A stretch of 64,000 nucleotides of DNA from Pseudomonas sp. Choline-02u-1 (GTDB taxonomy: Bacteria > Pseudomonadota > Gammaproteobacteria > Pseudomonadales > Pseudomonadaceae). A model generated the notes under the pieces. The model saw only the letters and a list, made by a program, of their open reading frames with translations. It was not told where the DNA came from and did not search any database. The translations under genes and the position numbers were made by a program. Shown one piece after another: positions 17,629 to 27,264 of this stretch. The stretch covers positions 30,824 to 94,823 of the forward strand of contig NZ_PJBC01000007.1 of NCBI RefSeq assembly GCF_002836515.1. The letters run 5' to 3'. The stretch's first letter is position 1. The number at the start of each line of letters is the position of its first letter.

Positions 17629-20600
17629 ATGGCCACCCTGATAAGCGAAGCCTCGATTCAAACTGACCCGGTCGTCATCACGGATATGAAGATCGAGACC
17701 AATGAACATAACGCCTCGACCATCGATTTCAACGACGGTAATGACAACGCAGCGGCCAGTTCGAATAAAAGCAAACTCGATCAGTTGAAATTCAACGACT
17801 CGGTGTTCGGCCCTTTCCAGATCGGTGAAGTCTCGATTACCCGGGCCTCTCTCGATGCTCTGGGGGCAACGATGGATGGCCAACCTTTAACCCGTGACAA
17901 CACCTTTTTCCGCATTCCCCCACGATCGTTCATCAACTCCTTGCAGTTCAGCGCCAGTGCTATCGAACAGCACATGAAGTCTTCGAGCGGCAGCAATGCC
18001 TACCTGTTGCCGACCTTGCTTTTCGACATGGCCAGCCGCCGCCCGCTGACCGCCCCGCCGCTAATCCGCGATAACCCGCAAGATGACGTCGATTCATCTG
18101 ATTACCGCAGCAAGATCAAGAAACTCCTCGGCTCGGCACAGAAACTCGACTTGCAGCACAGCCAGTTACCGCAAAACACTCGGCGCTGGGTTGCCACGGC
18201 CAAGACGCACCTGACCGTCGGCTCGAGCGTAGGACTTCAGGCGTTCGGCATATTCATGGGTTTGCGTGGCGTGGTTCAGGCCGTCAAGGCCGGTGATAAC
18301 GCTGAAGTCGTCATTAACAGCGTGGGGATTGCCTCGGAACTGGGTTCCATTGCCATCGACATCGGGGTCAGCAAGATCGCCGCCGAGATGCTGACGGCCG
18401 GACAAAGCGCTTTCAAGGACTTCGCTAAAACCAGGTTTGCGGTGCGGCTCGGTCGATCCGGCGGACTGATTGGCGGAGCACTGACATTACCATTCGATGT
18501 GTACACCGCCGTCCGCTCGCTGAATGCCGCGAGCAACGCAACCGGCAAAGAGGCCATCGACCATTACGTCAGCGCCGGCTTGAGCATCACCAGCGCCGCC
18601 ATGACGATCATTCTCGGTAGCGCTGCGCTGGCAGGGTTGTCGTTCGTGGGGCCGGCAGGGCTGCTGGCCGGCGCGATGCTGGCCATTGGATCGCAGATCT
18701 ACGGCGCGGTACGCATCGTCGACGACATCGATGATTACATCGAACTCACCGTCGGCGAACGCTGGCGCTCGGGCTTTTTCTCGTTCTGCATGATGGACGT
18801 CGAGCAAGGCGTCAAGGATCGCTACAGCCGGGCCAGAACCCTGATCCAGCACACCGAGCAACTCAAGCGCAATGCCCGCCGATTGCTGGACGTCGATCTG
18901 AAGGATTCCACCGAAGCGGTGGTCAATGGCGCGTTCGAAGTCGATCTGGTCAGCAGGCAAGTGTGGAAACGCAATTGGTGGACGAAAATCGATGCCTGGG
19001 AAACCGAAAACGTCCCGGTGATCCGCGGTGGCGATGACACCATCGATGCTCGCGAAGGCGTCACCAAGGACACCCCCGGCGCGGTGCTGGGGGTTGCTGG
19101 CGACGACAAGCGTATTTTGTGGCTGCTCGGCGATGGCCAGGATTCGATCAAAGGCGTGGAAAAGAAATCGAATATCTTCCAGTACGGCTCAGGAATAAAA
19201 GACCTGACCGGTGGCGAAAAGGACGATCGCTTCGTATTCCAGTCGGCCGGCGATTCCATCTCGAAAAACGCCGAGGGTTCGGCTTATTCGAAGTTGAGGG
19301 GCGGCGCAGGTAACGACACCCTGGCGCTGGATGGCCTCAAGCTCACGCAACAGGGCCATGACATCGACTTGCAGGCCGGCACGCTGCAAGTGAGAAAGCC
19401 CAATCCCGATGCCGACGACGGGGCCGATTTTACATTCCACAGCCTTCTGGAAAGCATCGAGAACGTGGAAACACTGAACAGTGCGGCAAGCGTCGTCACG
19501 GGCACCGAGCAACGTAACATCATCAAATCCCGCGGGCGCGACACGATAAAAGCGGGTGCCGGCAACGATCAAATCCGGTTGCTGCACAAAGATGCGATTG
19601 CTTCGGGAGAAGAAGGTATCGATGAGTACTTCATCGCTCATCAGGACGGTCGTTTTTGCATCATCGAAGACGGTAAGCAGGAAAGTACCATCGAATTTGC
19701 ATGGCGAATCAGCCTGATCGAAAGCTGGGCCATTGAAAAGAACTCGCTGGTCATTACGTCAGGATTCGAGTTTCTCGACAGGCCCAAATGCGTGGTCTTC
19801 ATCCATGAAGTCTATGAAACGATCAACAAACAGCGCCGCTTGAAAAACAACAAACTGACGTTCCTGACCCATGACGGCTATGTGTTGCGACCGGACCTGC
19901 CGGAAACAATCGAAAGCGGCGAGACGGTCGATATCGAAGTGCTCATCCTGAAACACGGCAAGCCTGCGAAGCCGGTCATTCATTACAACCCTGAATGCTG
20001 GACCCTGCATCAGCATGAAGCGCGTTATTTTCTGCCGCGCGCCGGGCAAAGCACTACGTTTTATTCGGCCGAACGACCCGACGTCATTACCTGTATTCAC
20101 CTCGATTACGCCAGCAACGAACTGAACAAGGTCGAAGCTCATTTCCGCGCCAGGGAATCGGCAAAAAACAGCGACCTGCTGGCCGCGTGCGACCTGACCT
20201 ATCACTTGGGTGATAAAACCCTGACGCTGCAACATTTTGCCTGGGCGCGAGGCGGCTCTGACCCAAGGAACATGGTCAAGATCCTGCGCACCATGGCCGC
20301 CCGCCCCAGTCACCAGTACCTGCTGATATTCAACGACGGCGTTGCACTGAATGCGCAGCTTACGGCGGAAACCGACGCCGCCCCTGCCGACGACAACTAC
20401 CAGGCGAATGCCTTCAAGTGCTGGACGACGGCACTGAAGTTGCCCCTTGAGTTTCGTGCGCGGCAGTTCACTTACCAATTACCAACGAACGAAGCGTGGA
20501 AGCTCAGCGCCAAAAATGTATGCGCCGTTATTGCGCCCGGAGCCAACCAGACAGCACTGGAAACACTGGAGGGTGAAGGTGGTACCTATCTGATTCATCT

Positions 20601-21141
20601 TGTCGTCGACCGGACCATCAAGCTGACAACTCCGGGCGCACTGGCCAACGCGGTGGTCAGGCTGCCTTACTCATCCACCTGGGAGCTCGACGCGACAGCG
20701 CTGGGGAAGGTTGAGGTCAAACTGGAAAACAACCAATTGCAGATCGGTACCTGCACGGTGCACCTGCCGGTTTATGAAAGTGAAGACCTGATCGACCAGA
20801 TCCGCGTCATCAATGAAAAAGGCATCGTCCATGTGGTGGATCTTTCTTTCGACCGGGTCTATCAGGATGGCCTCGATGCGCGGTTCTTTGCTGCGCCCGA
20901 CGCGGCAGAGGCCCTGCCTGAACTCTTCGCATCGATGGCGAGCCAAGAGGTCAAAGTGCGCAACATCATCTTTGCCGACAACACTTCCGGCGCATTCAGT
21001 TACAGCTTTGCAGCCCATCGCTGGATCCTGCGTAGCGACAAATCCCGCGTCGAATATTCGAGGTTGAAAGTCATCAATCGGTGCAGCCATCAGGATGTGC
21101 ACATTTTCAATCCGCCTGCCCTCGATGTCCCACCGGCATGA
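17629..21141 (+). CDS. Mcf/FitD C-terminal-like protein with pore-type hydrophobic region and RTX-like repeats
   Basis: A 1170-residue protein; ATG 17629 follows AAGGA, and the frame extends upstream to 17551 without support. Order: a disordered N-terminus; a hydrophobic helical region about 201–360 (VGLQAFGIFMGLRGVVQAV, GLIGGALTLPFDVYTAVRSL, SITSAAMTIILGSAALAG) like TcdA/TcdB-type pore/translocation segments; then IDDYIELTVGERWRSGFFSF; then degenerate calcium-binding RTX repeats about 467–650 (GGDDTIDA, GDGQDSIKG, GGAGNDTLALDG, GAGNDQI). A long beta-rich C-terminus follows. As I recall the family, this order matches the C-terminal part of Mcf/FitD insecticidal toxins, but the large N-terminal effector part is absent. 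No type I secretion genes are in the window. Role inferred: secreted toxin or toxin relic. Confidence 0.6.
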   Translation: MATLISEASIQTDPVVITDMKIETNEHNASTIDFNDGNDNAAASSNKSKLDQLKFNDSVFGPFQIGEVSITRASLDALGATMDGQPLTRDNTFFRIPPRSFINSLQFSASAIEQHMKSSSGSNAYLLPTLLFDMASRRPLTAPPLIRDNPQDDVDSSDYRSKIKKLLGSAQKLDLQHSQLPQNTRRWVATAKTHLTVGSSVGLQAFGIFMGLRGVVQAVKAGDNAEVVINSVGIASELGSIAIDIGVSKIAAEMLTAGQSAFKDFAKTRFAVRLGRSGGLIGGALTLPFDVYTAVRSLNAASNATGKEAIDHYVSAGLSITSAAMTIILGSAALAGLSFVGPAGLLAGAMLAIGSQIYGAVRIVDDIDDYIELTVGERWRSGFFSFCMMDVEQGVKDRYSRARTLIQHTEQLKRNARRLLDVDLKDSTEAVVNGAFEVDLVSRQVWKRNWWTKIDAWETENVPVIRGGDDTIDAREGVTKDTPGAVLGVAGDDKRILWLLGDGQDSIKGVEKKSNIFQYGSGIKDLTGGEKDDRFVFQSAGDSISKNAEGSAYSKLRGGAGNDTLALDGLKLTQQGHDIDLQAGTLQVRKPNPDADDGADFTFHSLLESIENVETLNSAASVVTGTEQRNIIKSRGRDTIKAGAGNDQIRLLHKDAIASGEEGIDEYFIAHQDGRFCIIEDGKQESTIEFAWRISLIESWAIEKNSLVITSGFEFLDRPKCVVFIHEVYETINKQRRLKNNKLTFLTHDGYVLRPDLPETIESGETVDIEVLILKHGKPAKPVIHYNPECWTLHQHEARYFLPRAGQSTTFYSAERPDVITCIHLDYASNELNKVEAHFRARESAKNSDLLAACDLTYHLGDKTLTLQHFAWARGGSDPRNMVKILRTMAARPSHQYLLIFNDGVALNAQLTAETDAAPADDNYQANAFKCWTTALKLPLEFRARQFTYQLPTNEAWKLSAKNVCAVIAPGANQTALETLEGEGGTYLIHLVVDRTIKLTTPGALANAVVRLPYSSTWELDATALGKVEVKLENNQLQIGTCTVHLPVYESEDLIDQIRVINEKGIVHVVDLSFDRVYQDGLDARFFAAPDAAEALPELFASMASQEVKVRNIIFADNTSGAFSYSFAAHRWILRSDKSRVEYSRLKVINRCSHQDVHIFNPPALDVPPA

Positions 21142-21142
21142 C

Positions 21143-21177
21143 GCGGGCGACCGCTGGTCAGCACTGACCACGCCCGC
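21143..21177 (+). terminator. Large hairpin immediately after the toxin-like gene
   Basis: GCGGGCG (21143–21149) pairs with CGCCCGC (21171–21177), and inside it TGGTCAG pairs with CTGACCA around a CA loop. It begins 2 bases after the stop codon. No T-run follows, so it may be an attenuator or 3' stabiliser rather than a full terminator. Confidence 0.55.
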
Positions 21178-21298
21178 GCCGCAGCAACGACCCAACCTCC
21201 ACATCCTGTTCCGGATCAGACTTTTGCGCCACGCCTGCGCGTGCGCGTGCGCCTGAAGAATCCGGCGAGCCCCTGATAGCGCTCGATATCAAAACCGA

Positions 21299-23158
21299 AT
21301 GAGTAAATTGCACATGGTCAAACCACCGAAAAAGATTGCTGTGACGACGGCAGCCGACACCACCGTTACCACCCGACCTGTTCAATCGGGCTCAGGTACT
21401 CGCAGCAACGTCAGGCTGCCTGACACCGGGTTATCCGGCGTCGAATCGACCAAAGCCTCGTCGAGTACTGCAGACATCGCCCCTGCCGTGATCACCGTCA
21501 GCACGATGCCGGGACCAGCCGCCCAATCAGTCAGCGTCCCACGCCATGCCGTCGCCTGGCCCGAAAATCGCCTGAGCGAGCTGACCCCGATAGGCGAAAA
21601 CAGCGGACTGTTCACCGGCCCGGACCAGCGCACTTACGCGCAACTCGGCGGCGAAGGACGCTTTCTCGTCGAACAGGATGTGCAAGGCCGCTATTACGTG
21701 CCGATGACGTTCGCGCCAGGCGTGGCCGGCCCGTCCCTGACGAAGCTTGAAGGGCACGCCAGTTGGCATATTCAGCGGCCCGGCTGGCCATCCGGCCAGG
21801 CGCGAAACTCAGCCACGGATACCGGCCTCCTCGCCTACCTTTCGCCTGAGGATGCGAACACTCTCACCCGAGCGGAACTGTCGACCGCTGGCATCCGTTA
21901 CAACAAGCTCAAGCAAGCCTTCGTCGACACCGAAGAAGGCACGGTGATGGTCCGCAAGAATCCGCATGGCGAATACCAGCATGCCTCGGCGACAAGCCGA
22001 AGTGCCCCCGACATCGTGTTTGAACAGATCCCCGACAGCCTGCTCTGGCGACGGAAAACCACACAAGCACACTCCGGAATTTCAACTGGCGTGCCTCGCC
22101 GTACCGCCGAGCCGACTATCGGCAGCAACAAACGCGTGCGTCTGGATGCCAGCGAGCAGACGGTGCTAGCGCCCCCGTCGGCGCCTGACGCCAGCGTAGC
22201 GAACGAGCAGACGCCGTTTTTCTGGTTACCCTGGGGCCACTTGAACAAGCCTCCCGCTCTGGAGTCAATCCAACTGGGCTGGTTTCATTACCCGATCGTG
22301 CCGGTTGGCTCCAATCGCACACCGAAAGTCTATTTCGTGCAGCATCCGGACTTTGTGCCGGCTCGCTTCGAGGCGTTTGAACAGATGCTGCGCACCGCGC
22401 CTTCAATGCAACCGGTCGCCACGTTTCGCATCGGTAACGATCCCGGTGAAATCCACCCCGGCAAACGCTTTTTCGAAGAGCCTATTTCGCAATCAGTGGC
22501 CAACACCTTTCCCGATTTTTCCGCAGCCACTGCATGGGCGGTTGGCAAAAGGCTGTTCGAACTCGCTGACAATTCAGCCGTCATTACCGGCACCGGTCTG
22601 GTCAATATCCAGGCGGTCCTGCATCAATGGAAGCAGAAGCCGTTTCCCAGCGCGCCGGCCTATGCCGACCCGCTCAATATGCTGGCAATCGCGCCCTCGA
22701 TCGATGTCGGCGGCAAGAAACTCATTCCCATGCCGTCGCAATCGGACAGCGAACTGCAAAGGCTGACCTTCGATCCACAAAGGTTTCCCATCGAATGGAA
22801 TCACTACAAAACCTGGCCCAGCGATCTGAACCTCAGGCGCCTGCTCGGTGCGCTGTTGATTCGCTGCGGTTATGACCTTTTTCCTCTGACGTACGAACAC
22901 CGCCAGCCGACGTTGGTTTTCAGGCGCGCAGGGCGTGACCCGGTGTACTTCTTGAAGCTGGGCTCGGTTGCCCAGGCGGGCTTGTCCCACAGGCCCGGCA
23001 ATGAACTGGCAGACCCGAGCCTGCCGAGCAGAATCGGCAGCGACGCGTTTCGGGAGCTGACCACCGCAGCCACTCAAGACAAAGTGATCTGGCTGATCGG
23101 CGGGGTATTGAAGGTCGAATCGAATCCGGACTCGGTGTTCATCATCCGGGAGCGCTGA
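21299..23158 (+). CDS. KPPK-family paralogue 1, unknown function
   Basis: A 619-residue protein, paralogous to the next two genes. The start may be ATG 21299 or, matching the paralogues, ATG 21314 (MVKPPKKIAV); neither has a strong ribosome site. The S/T/P-rich N-terminus contains LPDTG. Then come two copies of a module of about 58 residues: near residue 100 (GLFTGPDQRTYAQLGGEG) and near 197 (GIRYNKLKQAFVDTEEGTVM, ending in LLWRRK). The C-terminal half shares with its paralogues a HYPIV segment, VQHPDF, LRRLLGALLIRCGY and a closing WLIGGVLKVES…FIIRER. There is no signal peptide or membrane helix. A secreted partner or effector is a guess from its neighbours. Confidence 0.6.
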   Translation: MSKLHMVKPPKKIAVTTAADTTVTTRPVQSGSGTRSNVRLPDTGLSGVESTKASSSTADIAPAVITVSTMPGPAAQSVSVPRHAVAWPENRLSELTPIGENSGLFTGPDQRTYAQLGGEGRFLVEQDVQGRYYVPMTFAPGVAGPSLTKLEGHASWHIQRPGWPSGQARNSATDTGLLAYLSPEDANTLTRAELSTAGIRYNKLKQAFVDTEEGTVMVRKNPHGEYQHASATSRSAPDIVFEQIPDSLLWRRKTTQAHSGISTGVPRRTAEPTIGSNKRVRLDASEQTVLAPPSAPDASVANEQTPFFWLPWGHLNKPPALESIQLGWFHYPIVPVGSNRTPKVYFVQHPDFVPARFEAFEQMLRTAPSMQPVATFRIGNDPGEIHPGKRFFEEPISQSVANTFPDFSAATAWAVGKRLFELADNSAVITGTGLVNIQAVLHQWKQKPFPSAPAYADPLNMLAIAPSIDVGGKKLIPMPSQSDSELQRLTFDPQRFPIEWNHYKTWPSDLNLRRLLGALLIRCGYDLFPLTYEHRQPTLVFRRAGRDPVYFLKLGSVAQAGLSHRPGNELADPSLPSRIGSDAFRELTTAATQDKVIWLIGGVLKVESNPDSVFIIRER

Positions 23159-23378
23159 GTTGCCTTTGCAGCACTTGCCCCCTCGCTCACTGGTGTCGGC
23201 GCGGATCGTCAACGCCTGCAACACGCGGCAACACGCTTGCCCGGTGCGATACCTATGTACCGCACCCCTCGCCTGCCCTTTGCCGACCATAACGCTTTCA
23301 AGCCAAAGCATCGGGCAGGCGCAAACTCGCCCCCGCTTGCCCGGCCCATCCTGATCGGCAGTTCATCGGAGCAGTTTT

Positions 23379-25010
23379 ATGGCCAAGCCCCCCAAGAAAA
23401 TCCCTCGCCCGTCTTCGGCGCAAACGCCGACTACGTCGACCCACCCCTTACCAGATACAGGAGGAACATCAGCAGGCGCCAGCGAGCAATCCGCCTCGAG
23501 CGCGATCACTGCAAGCGCTTTGCCGGAAACCGGGGCGACCCGTCCCACGGTCACCATCAGTCAGTCCCCCGCTGCTGACACTTCGCCGAGCATGGCCCGC
23601 GCCACCGATTCAATACAACAGCATGCTCTTGCCAGCGAGCCGCCTGCATCGCACAGCCCATCCAACAGCGAAGGTTCGTCGGAGACGATTTTTATCAATC
23701 CCGTATTCGCCACCCAACTGAAACGCAAACGAGACAGCGAAGAGGGTTTTCTTTACGACAAGCGCAACAAAACCTACGTCGAACTGCACGAAGGCATCGT
23801 CATGATCGGCTACGGCGCCGATGGCTGGCGTCAGACCTATGCGGGCGAATCGACGCCGACCGGAAGAAAAGTCGAGCAGATTCCAGGCTCGACACTCTGG
23901 CGTGAAATCGACGTAGCGCAGTCCGCTGCAGTATCGGCGCTCCATTCCACGCAAAGCATGCCCGCAGCACAACGGTCGCCTGAGTTGAGCGACGCCAGCA
24001 CGCTGATCGAGAATCTTGTATCGCGCCAGACCGCCGCTCTGGACCTTTCCGCCGGCCTCTGGCAAAACTGGGGCAGATCGAACCGCCCCGATTCAGGCGA
24101 ATCTATCGAAATAGACGGGCTGCACTACCCGATCCTTGCACAAAACCTGGGCAGTGAAAGCGGCCTGGTGTATGTGCAGCATCCGGGCTTTACCCCGGAC
24201 AGGTTCGATGCCTTCGAAAACATGTTGCGCGATGAACCGTCGCGCCAGCCGATGTGGGCGCGCAAACGCGACGGCCACTGGCAGGTTCTGGATGGCTATC
24301 CGCCGTTTGAAATGTCCCCGAGCCAATACGTCGCCACCGCATTCAGACACCTGTCAGAGCGTTCGAGCAGCAACCTCGCCCGTGCTGTGTTCGATCGCGC
24401 CTCTCTGCCCACAGGCATAAACGGCGACGGTCTTTCCGTGGTGTCATTGACGTATCGCCATTGGCTCGACAGGGTGAATAACGTAGCACCGGGATTCGGC
24501 CTTGCCGAACCGTTGCTGATGCTACCGAAACTGTCCACTGCGCCCGGCAGCACGGCCGGCGCAGGACTGCTGGCGTTGCCAGACTACAACTCCAGTGTGC
24601 TGCAGCGTCTGGACTTCGATCCGAGCGAATTCCCTGCACAATGGGCCACCTATACCGCACAGCCGAATGCACTCAATCTGCGTGCGCTGTTCATCAACCT
24701 TCTGCAAGACAACGGCTACAGCGTCGCGCCGCCGGTAGATATGCTTGTTGAAAACGCTCTGGTCTTCCACCGTCCAGGTATTGCCGGGTTATTCATCTTG
24801 AAACTTCCGTTGGTCAGTGGTGACCAAGTCCCTCGCTACACCGCCCCCGGCTCCAACTTCGCCGATCCGGATTTTCTCGCAGGGCTTGGCGCAGATAACA
24901 AACGTCATCTTGATCAATACCTGAGCCAGGTTGAAGTCGCTCATCTGGTAGGCGGCGTACAACGGCTGTCAGCCGACACCCGGACACTTTTCATCGTGCG
25001 TGAGGGTTGA
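23379..25010 (+). CDS. KPPK-family paralogue 2, unknown function
   Basis: A 543-residue paralogue of the flanking genes. ATG 23379 follows CGGAG, and the protein starts MAKPPKKIPRPSSAQT. The disordered S/T/P-rich N-terminus has PLPDTGGTSAG, clearly related to paralogue 1. One module is present near residues 121–180 (GFLYDKRNKTYVELHEG to IPGSTLWRE). The conserved C-terminal region runs from LWQNWGRSNRPDSGESIEID through HYPILAQ, VQHPGF, LRALFINLLQDNGY to HLVGGVQ…FIVREG. It has no export signal of Sec type. It is coupled to paralogue 3, 6 bases downstream. Confidence 0.6.
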   Translation: MAKPPKKIPRPSSAQTPTTSTHPLPDTGGTSAGASEQSASSAITASALPETGATRPTVTISQSPAADTSPSMARATDSIQQHALASEPPASHSPSNSEGSSETIFINPVFATQLKRKRDSEEGFLYDKRNKTYVELHEGIVMIGYGADGWRQTYAGESTPTGRKVEQIPGSTLWREIDVAQSAAVSALHSTQSMPAAQRSPELSDASTLIENLVSRQTAALDLSAGLWQNWGRSNRPDSGESIEIDGLHYPILAQNLGSESGLVYVQHPGFTPDRFDAFENMLRDEPSRQPMWARKRDGHWQVLDGYPPFEMSPSQYVATAFRHLSERSSSNLARAVFDRASLPTGINGDGLSVVSLTYRHWLDRVNNVAPGFGLAEPLLMLPKLSTAPGSTAGAGLLALPDYNSSVLQRLDFDPSEFPAQWATYTAQPNALNLRALFINLLQDNGYSVAPPVDMLVENALVFHRPGIAGLFILKLPLVSGDQVPRYTAPGSNFADPDFLAGLGADNKRHLDQYLSQVEVAHLVGGVQRLSADTRTLFIVREG

Positions 25011-25016
25011 GCATCC

Positions 25017-26495
25017 ATGAACAAACCACCCAAGCGCGGGGCGGGAGTCACTCCCGCTGATATTTCACCGATAACCCTGCATCCGATAAATGACGTACCG
25101 GAACGGCCTCGTCTCGATCTGCAAAACAGCCACCATGCAAATGAACAGGCTGATTCTGCCGGCGGACCAGACGCATCCACGCTGCCAGCGTCCGTGCTGA
25201 TCAAGGCAGAACGGCAACCGCTGTGGAACGTCGAAATACCGGACTGGTTGACGCAAGATCCACAGCGCGAAGATCAGTACACGGAGATTGATCAGCCAAT
25301 TTACCTGGCAGCGGCTGACGCAGCCCGTCTCTCATCGCCCCTGGATAACCTCGACGGCATCCGCTATGACAAGCACCGCAAGACGTATGTCGATACGGCG
25401 CAAGGAACGGTCATGGTGCGCAAGAACAGCACCGGCGAGTATCAGCAAAGCTCGGCGACGCGCCGCACTGATTTCGCCCTGCTGTTCGAACCGGTTCCGG
25501 GAACACGACTGTGGCGGCGCAAAGCGGCGCGCGATGATTCTGGCCCCGTCCCCACCGATCCCGGCGAAGCACTGGCTGCCAGCCTGCTATCGGCCAACCC
25601 TGAGGCGACGAATCTGCGTTTCGGACTCTGGCGAAACTGGGGCCGCAGCAGCCGCCCAACGCTGGGGCAGTACATTGAAATAGACGGCCAGCACTACCCG
25701 ATCGTGCAGCAGGACCTGAATGCCCAACCATCATTGGCATACCTGCAACACCCGCTGTTTTCACCTGCCCTGTACGAAGCCTTCGAATCCATGCTGCGCG
25801 ATCACCCGTCACTGCAACCGAAGTTCGTCGTTAACCGAAACAATCAGTGGACGGTGCTCGATGATCCCGCTCCCTTTGCAATGCCGATCACCCGATACAT
25901 CGCCACAACGTTCAAATCTCTTGCGGACCGTTCTGTCAGCGCATTGGCCCGGGCCTTGTTCAATCAGGCCAGTCACTCTGAAGTCATCACCGGCTCGGGA
26001 TTGGCCGTGCTGAATCAGGTCCTGCGCTATTGGTCCTGTAGAGATGCGGAACAGGCACCGCCAGTGGGGCTGGCCGACCCGCTGCTGATGTTACACAACC
26101 AGCCCGCCACAACTGGCCTGTCCCTCTCCAACAAGCAAGACCATCTGCGCCGCCTGGATCTTGACCCCGGACGATTCGCCCAACACTGGAACCGCTTCGC
26201 CAGCCAGCCCTCGACGACCCGCTTGCAACGACTGTTCAGCGAGGTGCTGGCTGCTGAGGGCTATGTCATCGAACGCACCGCAACGGAGGAATCGAGGCAT
26301 GAGTTGCGCTTTCATCGTGCCGGCATAGATCGGATATTCGCGCTGAAGGTTTATCCGCCGAGCGCACTCGACGATGCCGGGCTGGAGCACAGGCGTGCCG
26401 ACGCCAGCGATACACGCAAAGCGGTGTGGTTGCGCGGTGGCGTACAAACGGACGCGTTGGGGCAGACAACGTTGTTTATTGTCAGGGGAAGCTGA
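25017..26495 (+). CDS. KPPK-family paralogue 3, unknown function
   Basis: A 492-residue paralogue. Its ribosome site (GAGGGTTGAG) lies in the end of paralogue 2 and only 6 bases separate the genes. The N-terminus is MNKPPKRGAGVTPADIS, without the longer LPDTG stretch. The single module is near residues 113–171 (GIRYDKHRKTYVDTAQGTVM, closing in TRLWRRK) and is closest to the second module of paralogue 1. The C-terminal region repeats LWRNWGRSSRP, IEIDGQHYPIV, LQRLFSEVLAAEGY and WLRGGVQ…LFIVRGS. It is the last gene before the convergent uraH terminator. Function unknown. Confidence 0.6.
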   Translation: MNKPPKRGAGVTPADISPITLHPINDVPERPRLDLQNSHHANEQADSAGGPDASTLPASVLIKAERQPLWNVEIPDWLTQDPQREDQYTEIDQPIYLAAADAARLSSPLDNLDGIRYDKHRKTYVDTAQGTVMVRKNSTGEYQQSSATRRTDFALLFEPVPGTRLWRRKAARDDSGPVPTDPGEALAASLLSANPEATNLRFGLWRNWGRSSRPTLGQYIEIDGQHYPIVQQDLNAQPSLAYLQHPLFSPALYEAFESMLRDHPSLQPKFVVNRNNQWTVLDDPAPFAMPITRYIATTFKSLADRSVSALARALFNQASHSEVITGSGLAVLNQVLRYWSCRDAEQAPPVGLADPLLMLHNQPATTGLSLSNKQDHLRRLDLDPGRFAQHWNRFASQPSTTRLQRLFSEVLAAEGYVIERTATEESRHELRFHRAGIDRIFALKVYPPSALDDAGLEHRRADASDTRKAVWLRGGVQTDALGQTTLFIVRGS

Positions 26496-26510
26496 AGGGG
26501 CGGCCAGTCG

Positions 26511-26536
26511 AAAAAAAGCCCGCAGTGTGAGCGGGC
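26511..26536 (-). terminator. Rho-independent terminator of uraH
   Basis: Read on the minus strand: stem GCCCGC/GCGGGC followed by seven T residues (the A-run at 26511–26517). On the plus strand the stem lacks a T-run. Confidence 0.8.
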
Positions 26537-26593
26537 GAAAGACCAAAGAAGCTATATGCGCAGTCGCTTCCCGGTGGGGGCTGCTGCTTGGGG

Positions 26594-26947
26594 TCAGCTG
26601 CCCCGATACGTGGAATAGCTGTAAGGCGAAATCAGCAGGGGCACGTGGTAGTGCTCCTGCTCGGCAGAGATGCCGAAACGCAGCACCACCACATCCAGAA
26701 ACGCCGGCTCCGGCAACTGGACACCGCGGGCGCGGTAGTAATCGCCTGCATGGAACTGAACCTGATAAACCCCGGTGCGATAGTCATCGCCTTGCAGCAG
26801 CGGCGCATCGACCCGGCCGTCGTTGTTGGTGACCGCACTGGCGACCAATTCCAGGTGCGATCCTTCGACGCGGTACAGCTCGACCTTGATCGAACTGCCC
26901 GGGCAACCGTGTGCAGCGTCCAAAACGTGAGTAGTCAAACGTCCCAT
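26594..26947 (-). CDS. uraH: 5-Hydroxyisourate hydrolase
   Basis: A transthyretin-related enzyme of 117 residues that opens 5-hydroxyisourate to OHCU after urate oxidation. Family marks: the N-terminal TTHVLDAAHGCPG with catalytic His, the central ARG/DGR segment (NNDGRVDAPLL), and the C-terminal HVPLLISPYSYSTYRGS with the YRGS tetrapeptide. There is no signal peptide. It is divergent from puuE and uraD, whose products act just after it. Confidence 0.95.
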   Translation of the reverse strand: MGRLTTHVLDAAHGCPGSSIKVELYRVEGSHLELVASAVTNNDGRVDAPLLQGDDYRTGVYQVQFHAGDYYRARGVQLPEPAFLDVVVLRFGISAEQEHYHVPLLISPYSYSTYRGS

Positions 26948-27077
26948 TGATTCTGCGCGCCTGCCTGCGTGGAGCAGTCAGACTTCGCGCCTCCCGAAGT
27001 CAGTTGAAAGGAGACCGCACCGTTTCGGAGCACGAAACACTGCGGCGAGCGACTGATTAAGACACTTTTGAAAAAAA

Positions 27078-27087
27078 TTGTACACAA
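27078..27087 (-). promoter_or_regulatory. TTGTACACAA operator, uraH side
   Basis: Decamer TTGTACACAA identical to the one in the NCS2 permease promoter, about 130 bases upstream of the uraH start. The minus strand reads a -10-like TACAAT across it. Confidence 0.55.
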
Positions 27088-27264
27088 TAAAAACGACATT
27101 TTTCGCCTCGGCCCCGCCATCCGGGCTTTTATCGCCAATCGGCAGACAAAGCGCCTGAACATTGAACCTTCCATTCATTAGCTGACCGGTCAGGCAGGTT
27201 TCTTGCAGGCTTGAACCGTTAACAGCAAAAGATGACAGTCGGTGAGAAATGCGAAAAATCAGGC

